A DNA stretch of 64,000 bases. Origin: Ignavibacteria bacterium (GTDB taxonomy: Bacteria > Bacteroidota > Ignavibacteria > Ignavibacteriales > SURF-24). Where the stretch lies: the NCBI GenBank assembly GCA_025612375.1, contig JAAXKN010000014.1:32945-96944 (forward strand), in the 5' to 3' direction. The notes beneath the pieces were generated by a model. The model worked only from the letters and a program-made list of their open reading frames with translations, was not told the DNA's origin and made no database searches. A program made the translations under genes and the position numbers. Positions 50,860 through 58,843 of this stretch are shown here, piece by piece (position 1 is the stretch's first letter; each line of letters opens with the position of its first letter).

Positions 50860-52314
50860 ATGAAAATTCTTCTTACAGGGGCAAACGGCTACATTGGGAA
50901 AAGGCTCATCCCCTTCCTCCTTGCCGATGGGCATGAGGTCTTCTGCTGCGTGAGGGATAAAAACCGCTTCCACTACCAGACCTCTCCCGCTGAACCGGGC
51001 ACGCTGAGGATAATTGAAATAGATTTCCTTAAGCCTGAAACGGCCGCGGCCGCGTCAGAAAATTTTGACGCCGCTTTCTACCTCATTCATTCCATGACCT
51101 CAACAACAGGCAGCTTCCAGGAGATGGAGAAACAATCGGCTGAGAACTTCGTTAAGTTCCTTCAAAATTCTAAGGCAAAACAGATAATTTACTTAAGCGG
51201 AATTACAAACGAAAAGAAACTCTCGCGCCACCTTTTATCAAGACGCAGCGTTGAAGAAGTGCTTAAAACCTCCGGCATACCCCTTACTGTCCTTAGAGCT
51301 GGCATAATCATCGGCTCGGGCAGCGCTTCATTTGAAATTATGCGCGACCTCGTGGAAAAACTCCCCGTTATGGTTACACCCAGATGGGTTAATACAAAAA
51401 GCCAGCCCGTTGCAATCAGAAATGTTATCGAATTTCTGACCGGCGTAATGCTGAAGGCTGAAACGTACAACCAGACTTTTGACATTGTAGGCCCCGACGT
51501 CCTTTCCTATAAGCAAATGCTCCTTGGACTTGCGGAAATAAGAGGACTTAAAAGATATATATTTACACTCCCGCTTCTTTCCCCCAGGCTTTCATCATAC
51601 TGGCTCTATTTTGTAACTTCTGTTTCCTATCCCCTGGCCGTGAACCTGGTGGACAGCATGAAGGTTGAAGTAATCGGAAGGCCTAACAGCCTGGCAGAGA
51701 TGCTTAAAATAAATCTCCTGCCTTATAAAGAAGCCGTCAGGCTTGCCTTCGGTAAGGTGGAGCAGGATTCAGTTGTCTCAAGCTGGAAAGATGCTTTTAA
51801 CTACGGCACAAACCGCTTCCTTATTAACGACCACCTCAACATCCCTCAGTACGGCTGCTTTACGGATAAAAAGGAACTTAAAATTACGCGTGATCCCGAA
51901 AGGGTAATGAAAAATATCTGGGCAATCGGAGGATCCAGGGGCTGGTATTATGCGGATTTCCTCTGGGGGATCAGGGGATTTATGGATAAGGCAATAGGCG
52001 GCGTGGGCTTAAGGCGCGGGCGCACCAACAGGTCCGAACTTTATCCGGGCGATACCCTTGACTTCTGGCGCGTTCTGGTTGCCGACCGCCTCAGGATGAG
52101 GCTCCTTTTGTATGCTGAAATGAAACTCCCGGGCGAGGCCTGGCTTGAATTTTCTTTGTCGCAGAAAGAAGATGGCTACTATCTTCATCAGACCGCCACA
52201 TTCCGCCCTAAAGGCCTGGCCGGAAGACTCTACTGGTACACCCTTCTGCCGTGGCACTATTTTATTTTTAACGGCATGATACGCAGCATCGCGGGATACG
52301 AAGGCTCCTTATAA
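50860..52314 (+). CDS. NAD(P)-binding SDR-type protein with C-terminal DUF2867 domain
   Basis: A 484-residue protein. The extended-SDR N-terminus has TGANGYIGKRL (7-17), DFLKPE, YLIHSMTS and YLSGITNEKK, the NmrA/complex-I-assembly-like type. After about residue 320 follows DUF2867 with LYPGDTLDFWRVL, LLYAEMKLPGEAWLEF, LHQTATFRPKGLAGRLYWY and WHYFIFNGM, a lipid-pocket-like SRPBCC-related fold. Such fusions are common, and their substrate is unknown. It is monocistronic, preceded by the composite repeat and without a clear ribosome-binding site. Confidence 0.88.
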   Translation: MKILLTGANGYIGKRLIPFLLADGHEVFCCVRDKNRFHYQTSPAEPGTLRIIEIDFLKPETAAAASENFDAAFYLIHSMTSTTGSFQEMEKQSAENFVKFLQNSKAKQIIYLSGITNEKKLSRHLLSRRSVEEVLKTSGIPLTVLRAGIIIGSGSASFEIMRDLVEKLPVMVTPRWVNTKSQPVAIRNVIEFLTGVMLKAETYNQTFDIVGPDVLSYKQMLLGLAEIRGLKRYIFTLPLLSPRLSSYWLYFVTSVSYPLAVNLVDSMKVEVIGRPNSLAEMLKINLLPYKEAVRLAFGKVEQDSVVSSWKDAFNYGTNRFLINDHLNIPQYGCFTDKKELKITRDPERVMKNIWAIGGSRGWYYADFLWGIRGFMDKAIGGVGLRRGRTNRSELYPGDTLDFWRVLVADRLRMRLLLYAEMKLPGEAWLEFSLSQKEDGYYLHQTATFRPKGLAGRLYWYTLLPWHYFIFNGMIRSIAGYEGSL

Positions 52315-52479
52315 AACACTTCCGGCATGTACCAATATTTCTCCATTTTTTCTTTAGCAAAAAATAGTTGCATTTACGGTTCAAATATTTTAGCTTAATT
52401 GAAATTTCGCATTGAGGGACCCCGGTCTGAATTCCGGCGGCATGACGAAAAGAGGGAAAGTGCCATTGAAGGAGAAACT

Positions 52480-53955
52480 ATGTTCTATAATTCACCCCAT
52501 TATCTTGAAAAAGTTGCAAATGCAGTAAAGCATGTTAATGTACACGATCATATATGCTCTATCTATGAAAGCCGCGATGAACAGCTTGCCGTAATTATTC
52601 CGTTTATCAGGTATGGCCTTGAGAATAATGAAAAGTGCCTTTATGTGGCCGATGAAAATACGGTCGAGGAAATAACCGGGCTTTTGTCAGATGGAATCCC
52701 GGAGCTTCAATCCTACATGGATAAAGGCGCCCTGACAATTATCAATAAAACCAAAGCTTACCTTGAGCAGGGCCGTTTCTCACCGGAACATGTAGTTGAA
52801 GCCATTAAGAAAAATATACGCACGGCAAAACAGGAAGGCTATAAGGCTTTCAGAATTACAGGCGAAATGACCTGGGCGCTCAGCGGCGACCCGGGAGTTG
52901 AACACCTGATGGAATATGAATCGGATGTGAACCACCTTTATGAAGAGCTGGATGCAGTGGCAATATGCCAGTATAACAAAAACCGCTTCAGCCCTGAAAT
53001 GATCCGCCACATTCTTTATACACACCCGGTTGTTATTTATAAAGGGACTGTCTGCAGAAATTATAAGTACGTCCCACCCGAGGAATACTTAAGTCCCGAT
53101 GCCGCCTCTGCCGAGATCGACAGGACCCTCGTGCAGATACTTGAAATTGAAAAAAGGGAAGAGTCGCTCCTTGAAAAAAATATTGAGCTGCAGGTGATAA
53201 ATCAGAAGCTTAATGCCGAAATTGAAATGCGCAAACAGACCGAAGACCTGCTCCTAAAAACACTCCGCGAACTGGAACGCTCCAACTCGGAATTGGAACA
53301 GTTTGCCTATGTGGCTTCGCACGACCTGCAGGAGCCGATAAGAATGATTTCCGTCTATACAAGAATGCTGGAAAGACAGCTTGAAGGAAAACTTGACCCA
53401 AGATCCCAGCAGTGCCTGTTCTTCCTCTCCGACGGATCAAAAAGAATGCACGCACTTGTGCAGGACCTGCTGGCTTATTCACGCCTTACTTCGGCTAAGG
53501 AGCCTTTTGTACCCACGGATATGAACAGCGTACTATCCGAGGTGATGCTCGACCTGCAGGTGGCAATAACGGACTACAATGCCGAAATTGAAATCGGGGA
53601 AATGCCCCGTATAACCGCAGACCCCACACAGATGCGTCAGCTGTTCCAGAACCTGATTCAGAATGCAATTAAATTTAAGAGCGAGGCCGACCCGTTTATT
53701 CAGATTTGCTGCGAAAGAAACGACACGGAATGGCACTTCAGCATAAAAGACAACGGCATCGGCATCAGTCCCGAATACAATGATCGCGTATTTGTAATTT
53801 TCCAGCGCCTGCATGAAAAAGAGAAGTACCCCGGAACGGGCATTGGACTTTCGGTCTGCAAAAAGATAGTTGAGCGCCACGGCGGAAGGATATGGATTGA
53901 ATCTAAAGAAGGCAGCGGCTCCACATTCCATTTTACAATCAGCAGAAATCTTTAA
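52480..53955 (+). CDS. MEDS-domain sensor histidine kinase
   Basis: The ATG at 52480 has GAAGGAG six bases upstream, unlike the TTG at 52399 that would add 27 polar residues; this gives 491 residues. Residues 15-205 form a MEDS domain (HDHICSIYESRDEQLAVIIP, GLENNEKCLYVADE, FRITGEMTWALSG, CQYNKNRFSPE), a sensor found in DcmR and in methanogen/methylotroph kinases. A coiled coil leads to HisKA with H281 in VASHDLQEPIR (bacteriophytochrome-like). The HATPase domain has NLIQNAIKFK, DNGIGISP and GTGIGLSVCK. It is soluble. No adjacent response regulator, so the output partner is unknown. Confidence 0.92.
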   Translation: MFYNSPHYLEKVANAVKHVNVHDHICSIYESRDEQLAVIIPFIRYGLENNEKCLYVADENTVEEITGLLSDGIPELQSYMDKGALTIINKTKAYLEQGRFSPEHVVEAIKKNIRTAKQEGYKAFRITGEMTWALSGDPGVEHLMEYESDVNHLYEELDAVAICQYNKNRFSPEMIRHILYTHPVVIYKGTVCRNYKYVPPEEYLSPDAASAEIDRTLVQILEIEKREESLLEKNIELQVINQKLNAEIEMRKQTEDLLLKTLRELERSNSELEQFAYVASHDLQEPIRMISVYTRMLERQLEGKLDPRSQQCLFFLSDGSKRMHALVQDLLAYSRLTSAKEPFVPTDMNSVLSEVMLDLQVAITDYNAEIEIGEMPRITADPTQMRQLFQNLIQNAIKFKSEADPFIQICCERNDTEWHFSIKDNGIGISPEYNDRVFVIFQRLHEKEKYPGTGIGLSVCKKIVERHGGRIWIESKEGSGSTFHFTISRNL

Positions 53956-54082
53956 ACGTCAATAAAAAGGAAGGCCGCCAGGATATAAATCGTGGCGGCT
54001 CATCCATACGCCTTCAGGGGGGAATGGCGTATTTATTTAATGCCGGAAGCTCTTCGGGGATACCGCCGGCCGCTAAAAAAAG

Positions 54083-54544
54083 TTATTTTCCCCTGCGCGT
54101 CCCTTTAGGTCCAAGGCCGTCGCAGACTCCGTTTCCAAAAACACCCTGGCTGCTTTTAAGTCCGCTGCCCATGCCTTTACCCATGCCCATTTTTCTTCCT
54201 GATCCGTCCATAGGCCGCTTAAAGTCCGCATCCCTCCCGTTTGGAATGCCGTCGCCGTCGCTATCCAGAGCGCGGTCGTTAATGCCGTCGCCATTGACGT
54301 CAATAAATCCTCTCATTCCGCGTCCGTGACGCATATTCCCGCCTTTATAGTCCGCATCCTTCCCGTTAGGGATTCCGTCTCCGTCATGATCGGGAGCATT
54401 ATCATTATATCCGTCGCCGTTGGCATCTACAAATCCCGCACCGTGCTGAACAGTATTTGTGCTTTTCTTCTGAGCCATTGTCTGAATCGCAAACGCTCCG
54501 AAGAGGAGCACAAAAAGCATCATAATAAATCTTCGAGTATTCAT
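54083..54544 (-). CDS. Secreted calcium-binding-type protein with D-x-D-G-D-G repeats (1)
   Basis: A 153-residue protein with a signal peptide (cleavage at TMAQ). The mature chain is rich in Gly, Met, Lys and Asp. It has paired DxNGDGxxD (VDANGDGYNDNAPDHDGDGI, VDVNGDGINDRALDSDGDGI) followed by PNGKDAD or PNGRDAD. These are EF-hand/thrombospondin-type-3 (dockerin-like) calcium loops. The tail is GSGRKMGMGKGMGSG. AGGAG lies ten bases before the ATG. It is a relative of the gene at 58442, and both have a TGGCAY-N5-TTGAA box upstream. It stands left of the NtrB/NtrC pair and likely answers to it. Confidence 0.75.
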   Translation of the reverse strand: MNTRRFIMMLFVLLFGAFAIQTMAQKKSTNTVQHGAGFVDANGDGYNDNAPDHDGDGIPNGKDADYKGGNMRHGRGMRGFIDVNGDGINDRALDSDGDGIPNGRDADFKRPMDGSGRKMGMGKGMGSGLKSSQGVFGNGVCDGLGPKGTRRGK

Positions 54545-54614
54545 CGCTTTATTTCTCCTTTTGTTTGAATTGAAAAAACTATGTTATATTTTCCTGTTCC
54601 AATGAAAGTGGATA

Positions 54615-54630
54615 TTCAACTGCCATGCCA
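54615..54630 (-). promoter_or_regulatory. Sigma-54-like promoter of the gene at 54083
   Basis: On the minus strand TGGCAT, five bases, then TTGAA (54630 down to 54615) matches the -24 part of a sigma-54 promoter. The -12 part has TTGAA instead of TTGCA. It lies about 70 bp before the start codon. The same TGGCAY-N5-TTGAA layout precedes the related gene at 58442. Confidence 0.45.
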
Positions 54631-54663
54631 CAAAGAAATAAGCTGATTTTTACCAATTAAAAT

Positions 54664-54730
54664 CGCAATATTGCGTGTAAAGTTCGTCAAAAGTGCCGAA
54701 GCGTGCGAACAAAACTGCCGAAAATGGCAC
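54664..54730. promoter_or_regulatory. Half-site cluster upstream of the sigma-54-like box
   Basis: CGCAATATTGCG (54664-54675) is a perfect palindrome. GTGCCGAA (54693-54700) and CTGCCGAA (54715-54722) precede GGCAC (54726-54730), so two dyads can form. TGCCGAA is also found in the palindrome at 58345-58367. The cluster is 35-115 bp upstream of the box at 54615-54630, a usual distance for NtrC-type activators. Confidence 0.4.
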
Positions 54731-54757
54731 AAATTGTTAAAGGAACAATTTTTGAAC

Positions 54758-54934
54758 AGAATCCCGGAGGGATGACTTGTCTGTAGAAAATTCGAGGATC
54801 CAAAATTTCCAACAGAGCTCCGGAGGAGCGACTTGTAAAAGGGGTATTATCGTGTTCACAAGTCGCTCCTCCGGAGCTCTGAATATTCTTTTGAATGTTG
54901 TTTTTCTACAATCAAATCGCTCCTCCGGAGCTCT
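54758..54934. repeat. REP-like cluster with perfect 23-bp inverted pair
   Basis: One unit (54758-54780) reads AGAATCCCGGAGGGATGACT and ends TGT. A perfect 23-bp pair at 54814-54836 and 54858-54880 (AGAGCTCCGGAGGAGCGACT, then TGT) flanks a 21-base loop. A shorter reverse copy is at 54917-54934. The 422-bp gap 54545-54966 contains no gene apart from these sites. Confidence 0.75.
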
Positions 54935-54966
54935 TAACGGAAATGACGCAAACAAATTTTAAATAA

Positions 54967-57015
54967 ATGAAATTCAAGCTAGTAGTAAAACCGGGATACC
55001 TGATCCCTATAACTCTTACACTCGTACTCGTAATGGCCGCCGTTACGGCCTTCGATATCTACCAGAGCTATAAGGATATATATAAAGCTAAAAGCGACGA
55101 GGCCGTTACTCTCCTGAGAGCCGTGCAGAAATCGGGCGAGAACGTCTACCTTAGCAGCATGGAGGTGGAAAACCTTACTGCCGCCAGGCTCCTCGATAAC
55201 GCTTACCTCATCTACAGGCTTGAAGAAGCTAAAACGCTCAGCCGGAGCGGCCTTAGCAGGATAGCCGAAACTAACAATATCGCTCAGATCTCCCTTTTCT
55301 CCCGCTCCGGTAAACTGGAGCTTTATAGCGGCAATATGCCTTTTCCGGGACCCGATATCTTCCGGAATTTCCCCGGTGAAATTGATTCCATATTTGCCGG
55401 CAGATACGACTACTTTACTTCCTCAGGCCCGGCCGATAGCTCCGGCACACAGCACCTCCTTGCAGTGCATAAAAGACCCGGCAATAAAGGCCTTATCGTT
55501 CTATCCATCGATTCAAAGTACTTCCTGGAATTCAGGAAGAAGATCGGAATCGGACAGCTTTTCCAGAGAATAGCCGACGAACGCGAAATTGAATATATAG
55601 TAATACAGGACTCCACGGGCATTATTACAGCCAGCCGCGGCGTGGAACGGCTTAGCACAATTGCATCCGACCGGTTCCTGAAGAAAACAATAAACGAGAA
55701 AATCATATCCACCAGAAAAATGCCCTTTAACGGCCATGAGGTCTTTGAAGCCGTAAAGCCTTTTATGATGCAGGGCGAAATTGCGGGCGTTATAAGAATA
55801 GGCTTCTCGCTCGACTCTATTAACCGCATGATAGACCGCATGATACTCAGAAGCGTCCTTATCTCGCTTCTGCTCCTATTGGTCGGAATTGTTGTAATAA
55901 CGCTCCTCGTAAACCAGCAGAGCTACTCGCTCCTTAAAAACGAGTACACAAAGGTGCAGACGCATACGGGCAAAATCCTCGAAAGCATGTCCGACGGCGT
56001 TATTGTAACCGACTCCATGGGACGCATAATTATATTTAATAAGGCCGCTGAAAAAATATTCTCGCTTAAAGCTTCTGAAGTTACGGGTAAGGACTGCAGC
56101 CTGATTATGAAATCGCCCGAAAGCCTTATAACACAAACACTTGCGGCCGGCACTCCCGTTGACTATTACGAGCACACCGCCGAAACGCTGACAGATGAGC
56201 AGATGATAATTGCAGGCAGCACATCCATTATTTATAACCCCACGGGCGGAATAGATTCGGTTATTGCCGTTGTAAGGGACCTTACAATGCAGCGCAGCCT
56301 GGAGGCCAGCCAGAAACGCCGCGAGAAGCTTAGCGCAATGGGCGAACTTGCCGGCAGTGTGGCGCACGAAATTAAAAACCCACTTAACTTAATCAGCATC
56401 ACCGCACAGCGCTTTGAAAAGGAATTTGTGCCTGAAGAAGACGAAGGCGAGTACTACGCCCTCATAAAAGACATGAAAGAGGAGATACGCCGCGTAACGG
56501 AAATTATAAACCAGTTCCTTAAGTTTGCACGCCCCCCGAAGCTCCGCCTGCGCCGCACGGAAATGAAGGAATATATTGACGCCCTCTGCACTTCCTTTCA
56601 GGGCGCCGCAATGAAGGATAACGTTAAACTTGTGTGCAATGGCGAAAGCTTTGAGGCCGATATAGACCCCGACCAGATGAAGCAGGCGCTCATAAACCTC
56701 CTTCAGAACGCCTCCGACGCCGCGGGATCTTCCTTAGGGCGCCCGGGCGAAATTACCGTGGAATCGCACGCCCTAAACGGGCATCTTATTATCAGCATTA
56801 AGGATAACGGCTGCGGAATTAAGGAAGAGGACTTAAATAAAATTTTCAACCTCTACTTCACCACCAAGCCCGAAGGCACGGGTCTCGGTCTTGCCATTGT
56901 AAACCAGATCATTACCGGGCACAGGGGGCAGGTAAGGGTTGAATCACAACAGGATAAAGGAACAACATTTTTAATAGAAATACCGCTTTATGAACAGGAC
57001 AATCTTAATAATTGA
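54967..57015 (+). CDS. Membrane sensor histidine kinase, NtrB/ZraS type, with Cache-like and PAS domains
   Basis: A 682-residue kinase. Helices at about 12-30 and 290-315 bound a Cache-like sensory domain (40-285, with FDIYQSYKDIYKAKSDEA and ISLFSRSGKLELYSG). A PAS domain lies at 330-440 (ILESMSDGVIVTDSMGRIII). HisKA has H467 in SVAHEIKNPLNL, the NtrB/ZraS H-box type. The HATPase domain has LINLLQNASDA, DNGCGIKEED and GTGLGLAIV. The 3-prime end overlaps the next gene by 26 bp, so kinase and NtrC-type regulator are made together. The ligand is periplasmic and unknown. Confidence 0.93.
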   Translation: MKFKLVVKPGYLIPITLTLVLVMAAVTAFDIYQSYKDIYKAKSDEAVTLLRAVQKSGENVYLSSMEVENLTAARLLDNAYLIYRLEEAKTLSRSGLSRIAETNNIAQISLFSRSGKLELYSGNMPFPGPDIFRNFPGEIDSIFAGRYDYFTSSGPADSSGTQHLLAVHKRPGNKGLIVLSIDSKYFLEFRKKIGIGQLFQRIADEREIEYIVIQDSTGIITASRGVERLSTIASDRFLKKTINEKIISTRKMPFNGHEVFEAVKPFMMQGEIAGVIRIGFSLDSINRMIDRMILRSVLISLLLLLVGIVVITLLVNQQSYSLLKNEYTKVQTHTGKILESMSDGVIVTDSMGRIIIFNKAAEKIFSLKASEVTGKDCSLIMKSPESLITQTLAAGTPVDYYEHTAETLTDEQMIIAGSTSIIYNPTGGIDSVIAVVRDLTMQRSLEASQKRREKLSAMGELAGSVAHEIKNPLNLISITAQRFEKEFVPEEDEGEYYALIKDMKEEIRRVTEIINQFLKFARPPKLRLRRTEMKEYIDALCTSFQGAAMKDNVKLVCNGESFEADIDPDQMKQALINLLQNASDAAGSSLGRPGEITVESHALNGHLIISIKDNGCGIKEEDLNKIFNLYFTTKPEGTGLGLAIVNQIITGHRGQVRVESQQDKGTTFLIEIPLYEQDNLNN

Positions 57016-58357
57016 CGACGAAAAGCCGCAGAGGGAATCACTCGGCGGATATTTCAGGAAAAGAGGCTTTGAGGTCACTCTTGCAGCCAATGGAAAAGAA
57101 GGCATCGAGACCGTAAAGGAAAAGACCATAGACCTTGTGCTTACGGATTACCGCATGCCCGATATGACGGGGCAGGAGGTCTTAACCGCCCTGAAAAAAA
57201 TTAACCCCGAAATTGTGGTTATACTTATGACCGCCTACGGCACCATCGAAACTGCCGTCGAGGCGATGAAGGAAGGAGCATTCTACTACCTCCAGAAGCC
57301 CGTAAACCTGGATGAGCTGGATATTCTTATCGGGCGGTCTCTCATGCAGAAACAGCTTATAGGCGAGAACAAAAAGCTTAAGGAGGAACTGGCCGGCCGC
57401 TTCAGGTTCGAAAGCATAATAAGCCAGAGCAGGGAGCTCGAGGAATCCTTGAATATTGCGGGCCGCGTGGCTAAAAGCAGCGCCCCCGTACTTATAAGAG
57501 GCGAAAGCGGCACGGGTAAAGAACTCTTTGCAAAGGCTATTCACTACGCATCCGATAGAAAAGATGAGCCTTTTGTTGTCGTTAACTGCGCGGCCCTTCC
57601 CGAGACGCTCCTTGAAAGCGAGATGTTCGGCTACGAAAAAGGCGCCTTTACGGGAGCCGACCAAAGAAGGATCGGGCGCTTCGAAGAGGCAATGGAAGGC
57701 ACAATATTTATTGATGAAGTGGGCGATATACCGCTTCTTACGCAGGTGAAGCTTCTGCGCGTGCTGCAGAGCGGTGAGTTCTCGCGCCTTGGGTCTAACC
57801 AGGTGCAGAAGACGCGGGCGCGCATAATTACGGCTACAAACCGCGGCCTTGAGGAGCTGATAAGAGAAAAGAAATTCAGGGAGGATTTCTACTACAGGAT
57901 CAACGTGGTATCAATCCAGATCCCGCCTTTAAGGGAAAGAAGGGCCGATATCCCCCTGCTTGCAGATCATTTCATAAGGAAATTCTGCCCGCAGGTAAAG
58001 CAGGTCTCGAACGAGGCTATGGACCTTATGCTTAAGTACGATTACCCCGGCAACGTGCGCGAGCTTGAAAATATAATTCAAAGGGCCTGCGTCTTGTCGC
58101 GCGGCGAGGTAATTACAACATACGACCTTCCGGTAACAATGAAGCCTGCAGTGACTGAAAAGCAGCCGGGAGGAGCATTTGCGCCACATGTGGGTGACTT
58201 AAACGAGCAGACGGAAGCTCTGGAAAAAGAGATAATTGAAATGGCGCTTAAGGAAACAGGGGGCAACCAGTCCAAAGCTGCCCGCCTCTTGAATATATCG
58301 GAACGCAACCTGCGCTACAAGCTGATGAAGATGCAGAACGGCATTTCTGCCGGATGA
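56990..58357 (+). CDS. NtrC-family sigma-54-dependent response regulator
   Basis: A 455-residue regulator. The receiver domain (1-118) has D53 (TDYRMPDMTG) and K103 (LQKPVN). The AAA+ domain (about 140-310) has Walker A GESGTGKE (171-178), the sigma-54-contacting GAFTGA loop (218-223), Walker B FIDEVGDI (240-247) and the arginine-finger region (PPLRERRADIP). A Fis-type helix-turn-helix ends the chain (ETGGNQSKAARLLNISERNL, about 420-440). It should activate sigma-54 promoters, and candidates with a shared motif lie on both sides of the operon. It overlaps the kinase gene by 26 bp. Confidence 0.95.
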   Translation: MNRTILIIDDEKPQRESLGGYFRKRGFEVTLAANGKEGIETVKEKTIDLVLTDYRMPDMTGQEVLTALKKINPEIVVILMTAYGTIETAVEAMKEGAFYYLQKPVNLDELDILIGRSLMQKQLIGENKKLKEELAGRFRFESIISQSRELEESLNIAGRVAKSSAPVLIRGESGTGKELFAKAIHYASDRKDEPFVVVNCAALPETLLESEMFGYEKGAFTGADQRRIGRFEEAMEGTIFIDEVGDIPLLTQVKLLRVLQSGEFSRLGSNQVQKTRARIITATNRGLEELIREKKFREDFYYRINVVSIQIPPLRERRADIPLLADHFIRKFCPQVKQVSNEAMDLMLKYDYPGNVRELENIIQRACVLSRGEVITTYDLPVTMKPAVTEKQPGGAFAPHVGDLNEQTEALEKEIIEMALKETGGNQSKAARLLNISERNLRYKLMKMQNGISAG

Positions 58358-58367
58358 TTCGGCAGAA
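58345..58367. promoter_or_regulatory. Inverted repeat overlapping the NtrC-type gene end, candidate activator site
   Basis: TTCTGCCG and CGGCAGAA face each other around GATGATT. It covers the stop codon and lies 48-70 bp before the sigma-54-like box at 58415. On the reverse strand it contains CTGCCGAA, the half-site found upstream of the related gene at 54083. It could also be a terminator, but no T-run follows. Confidence 0.4.
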
Positions 58368-58414
58368 TTGTCGAAATATTATAGCGATATTTAGAAAACA
58401 GAATAAAACTTAAC

Positions 58415-58430
58415 TGGCACTTGATTTGAA
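58415..58430 (+). promoter_or_regulatory. Sigma-54-like box before the gene at 58442
   Basis: TGGCAC, TTGAT, TTGAA repeats the spacing and the TTGAA seen at 54615-54630. If real, the transcript would begin almost at the start codon, so translation would be leaderless; that lowers confidence for this copy. Confidence 0.35.
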
Positions 58431-58441
58431 TTGTAAATAGT

Positions 58442-58843
58442 ATGAAAAAGCTTTTTTATATCTCCCTTTTTATAATTATATCTTCAGTACCTTTCCGGGC
58501 GCAGGAGAAGACTGAGCAGAAGAAAGATCCGCAGGAGAAGTCCGTGCAGATGGATGATAAAAAATCCGTGACGGATGAACCCGCCGGGCAGCAGCAGCAG
58601 CCAACGGGGAAACTTAAGGACCTGAAGCATAAGTTTATTGATGAGAATGGTGACGGTGTGGACGACAACATGCCCGGCCGCCGCGCGCGTATGAGAGCCG
58701 GAATGGAGAAGGGAAAAGGAAAGGGAATGGATAATTTTGTGGATAAGGACGGCGACGGCATTAACGACAACCGCGCCCAGGGCATGGGCTGGCAGGGCAA
58801 AGGCAGAAAAGGCGGACTCGGGAGGCACGGGGGAGGTAAATGA
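58442..58843 (+). CDS. Secreted calcium-binding-type protein with D-x-D-G-D-G repeats (2)
   Basis: A 133-residue protein with a signal peptide (cleavage at FRAQ). A charged, Glu/Lys/Gln-rich linker (22-65) precedes two DxxGDGxxD loops (IDENGDGVDDNMPGRRARMR and VDKDGDGINDNRAQGMGWQG). The tail is basic and Gly-rich (KGRKGGLGRHGGGK). It has the same design as the gene at 54083. The stop codon overlaps the ATG of the outer-membrane gene at 58840 by four bases, so the two are translationally coupled. It may be a periplasmic cation-binding or scaffold protein, controlled by the NtrC-type regulator. Confidence 0.75.
   Translation: MKKLFYISLFIIISSVPFRAQEKTEQKKDPQEKSVQMDDKKSVTDEPAGQQQQPTGKLKDLKHKFIDENGDGVDDNMPGRRARMRAGMEKGKGKGMDNFVDKDGDGINDNRAQGMGWQGKGRKGGLGRHGGGK

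Noticed and set aside
52399..52479. TTG start for the MEDS kinase
   Set aside because: Adds 27 polar residues with no ribosome-binding site, while the ATG at 52480 has GAAGGAG at ideal distance.
54725..54740. Third sigma-54-type box TGGCAC-N5-GTTAA
   Set aside because: The -12 part does not fit, and the nearest start codon in that direction is 240 bp away beyond a repeat cluster.
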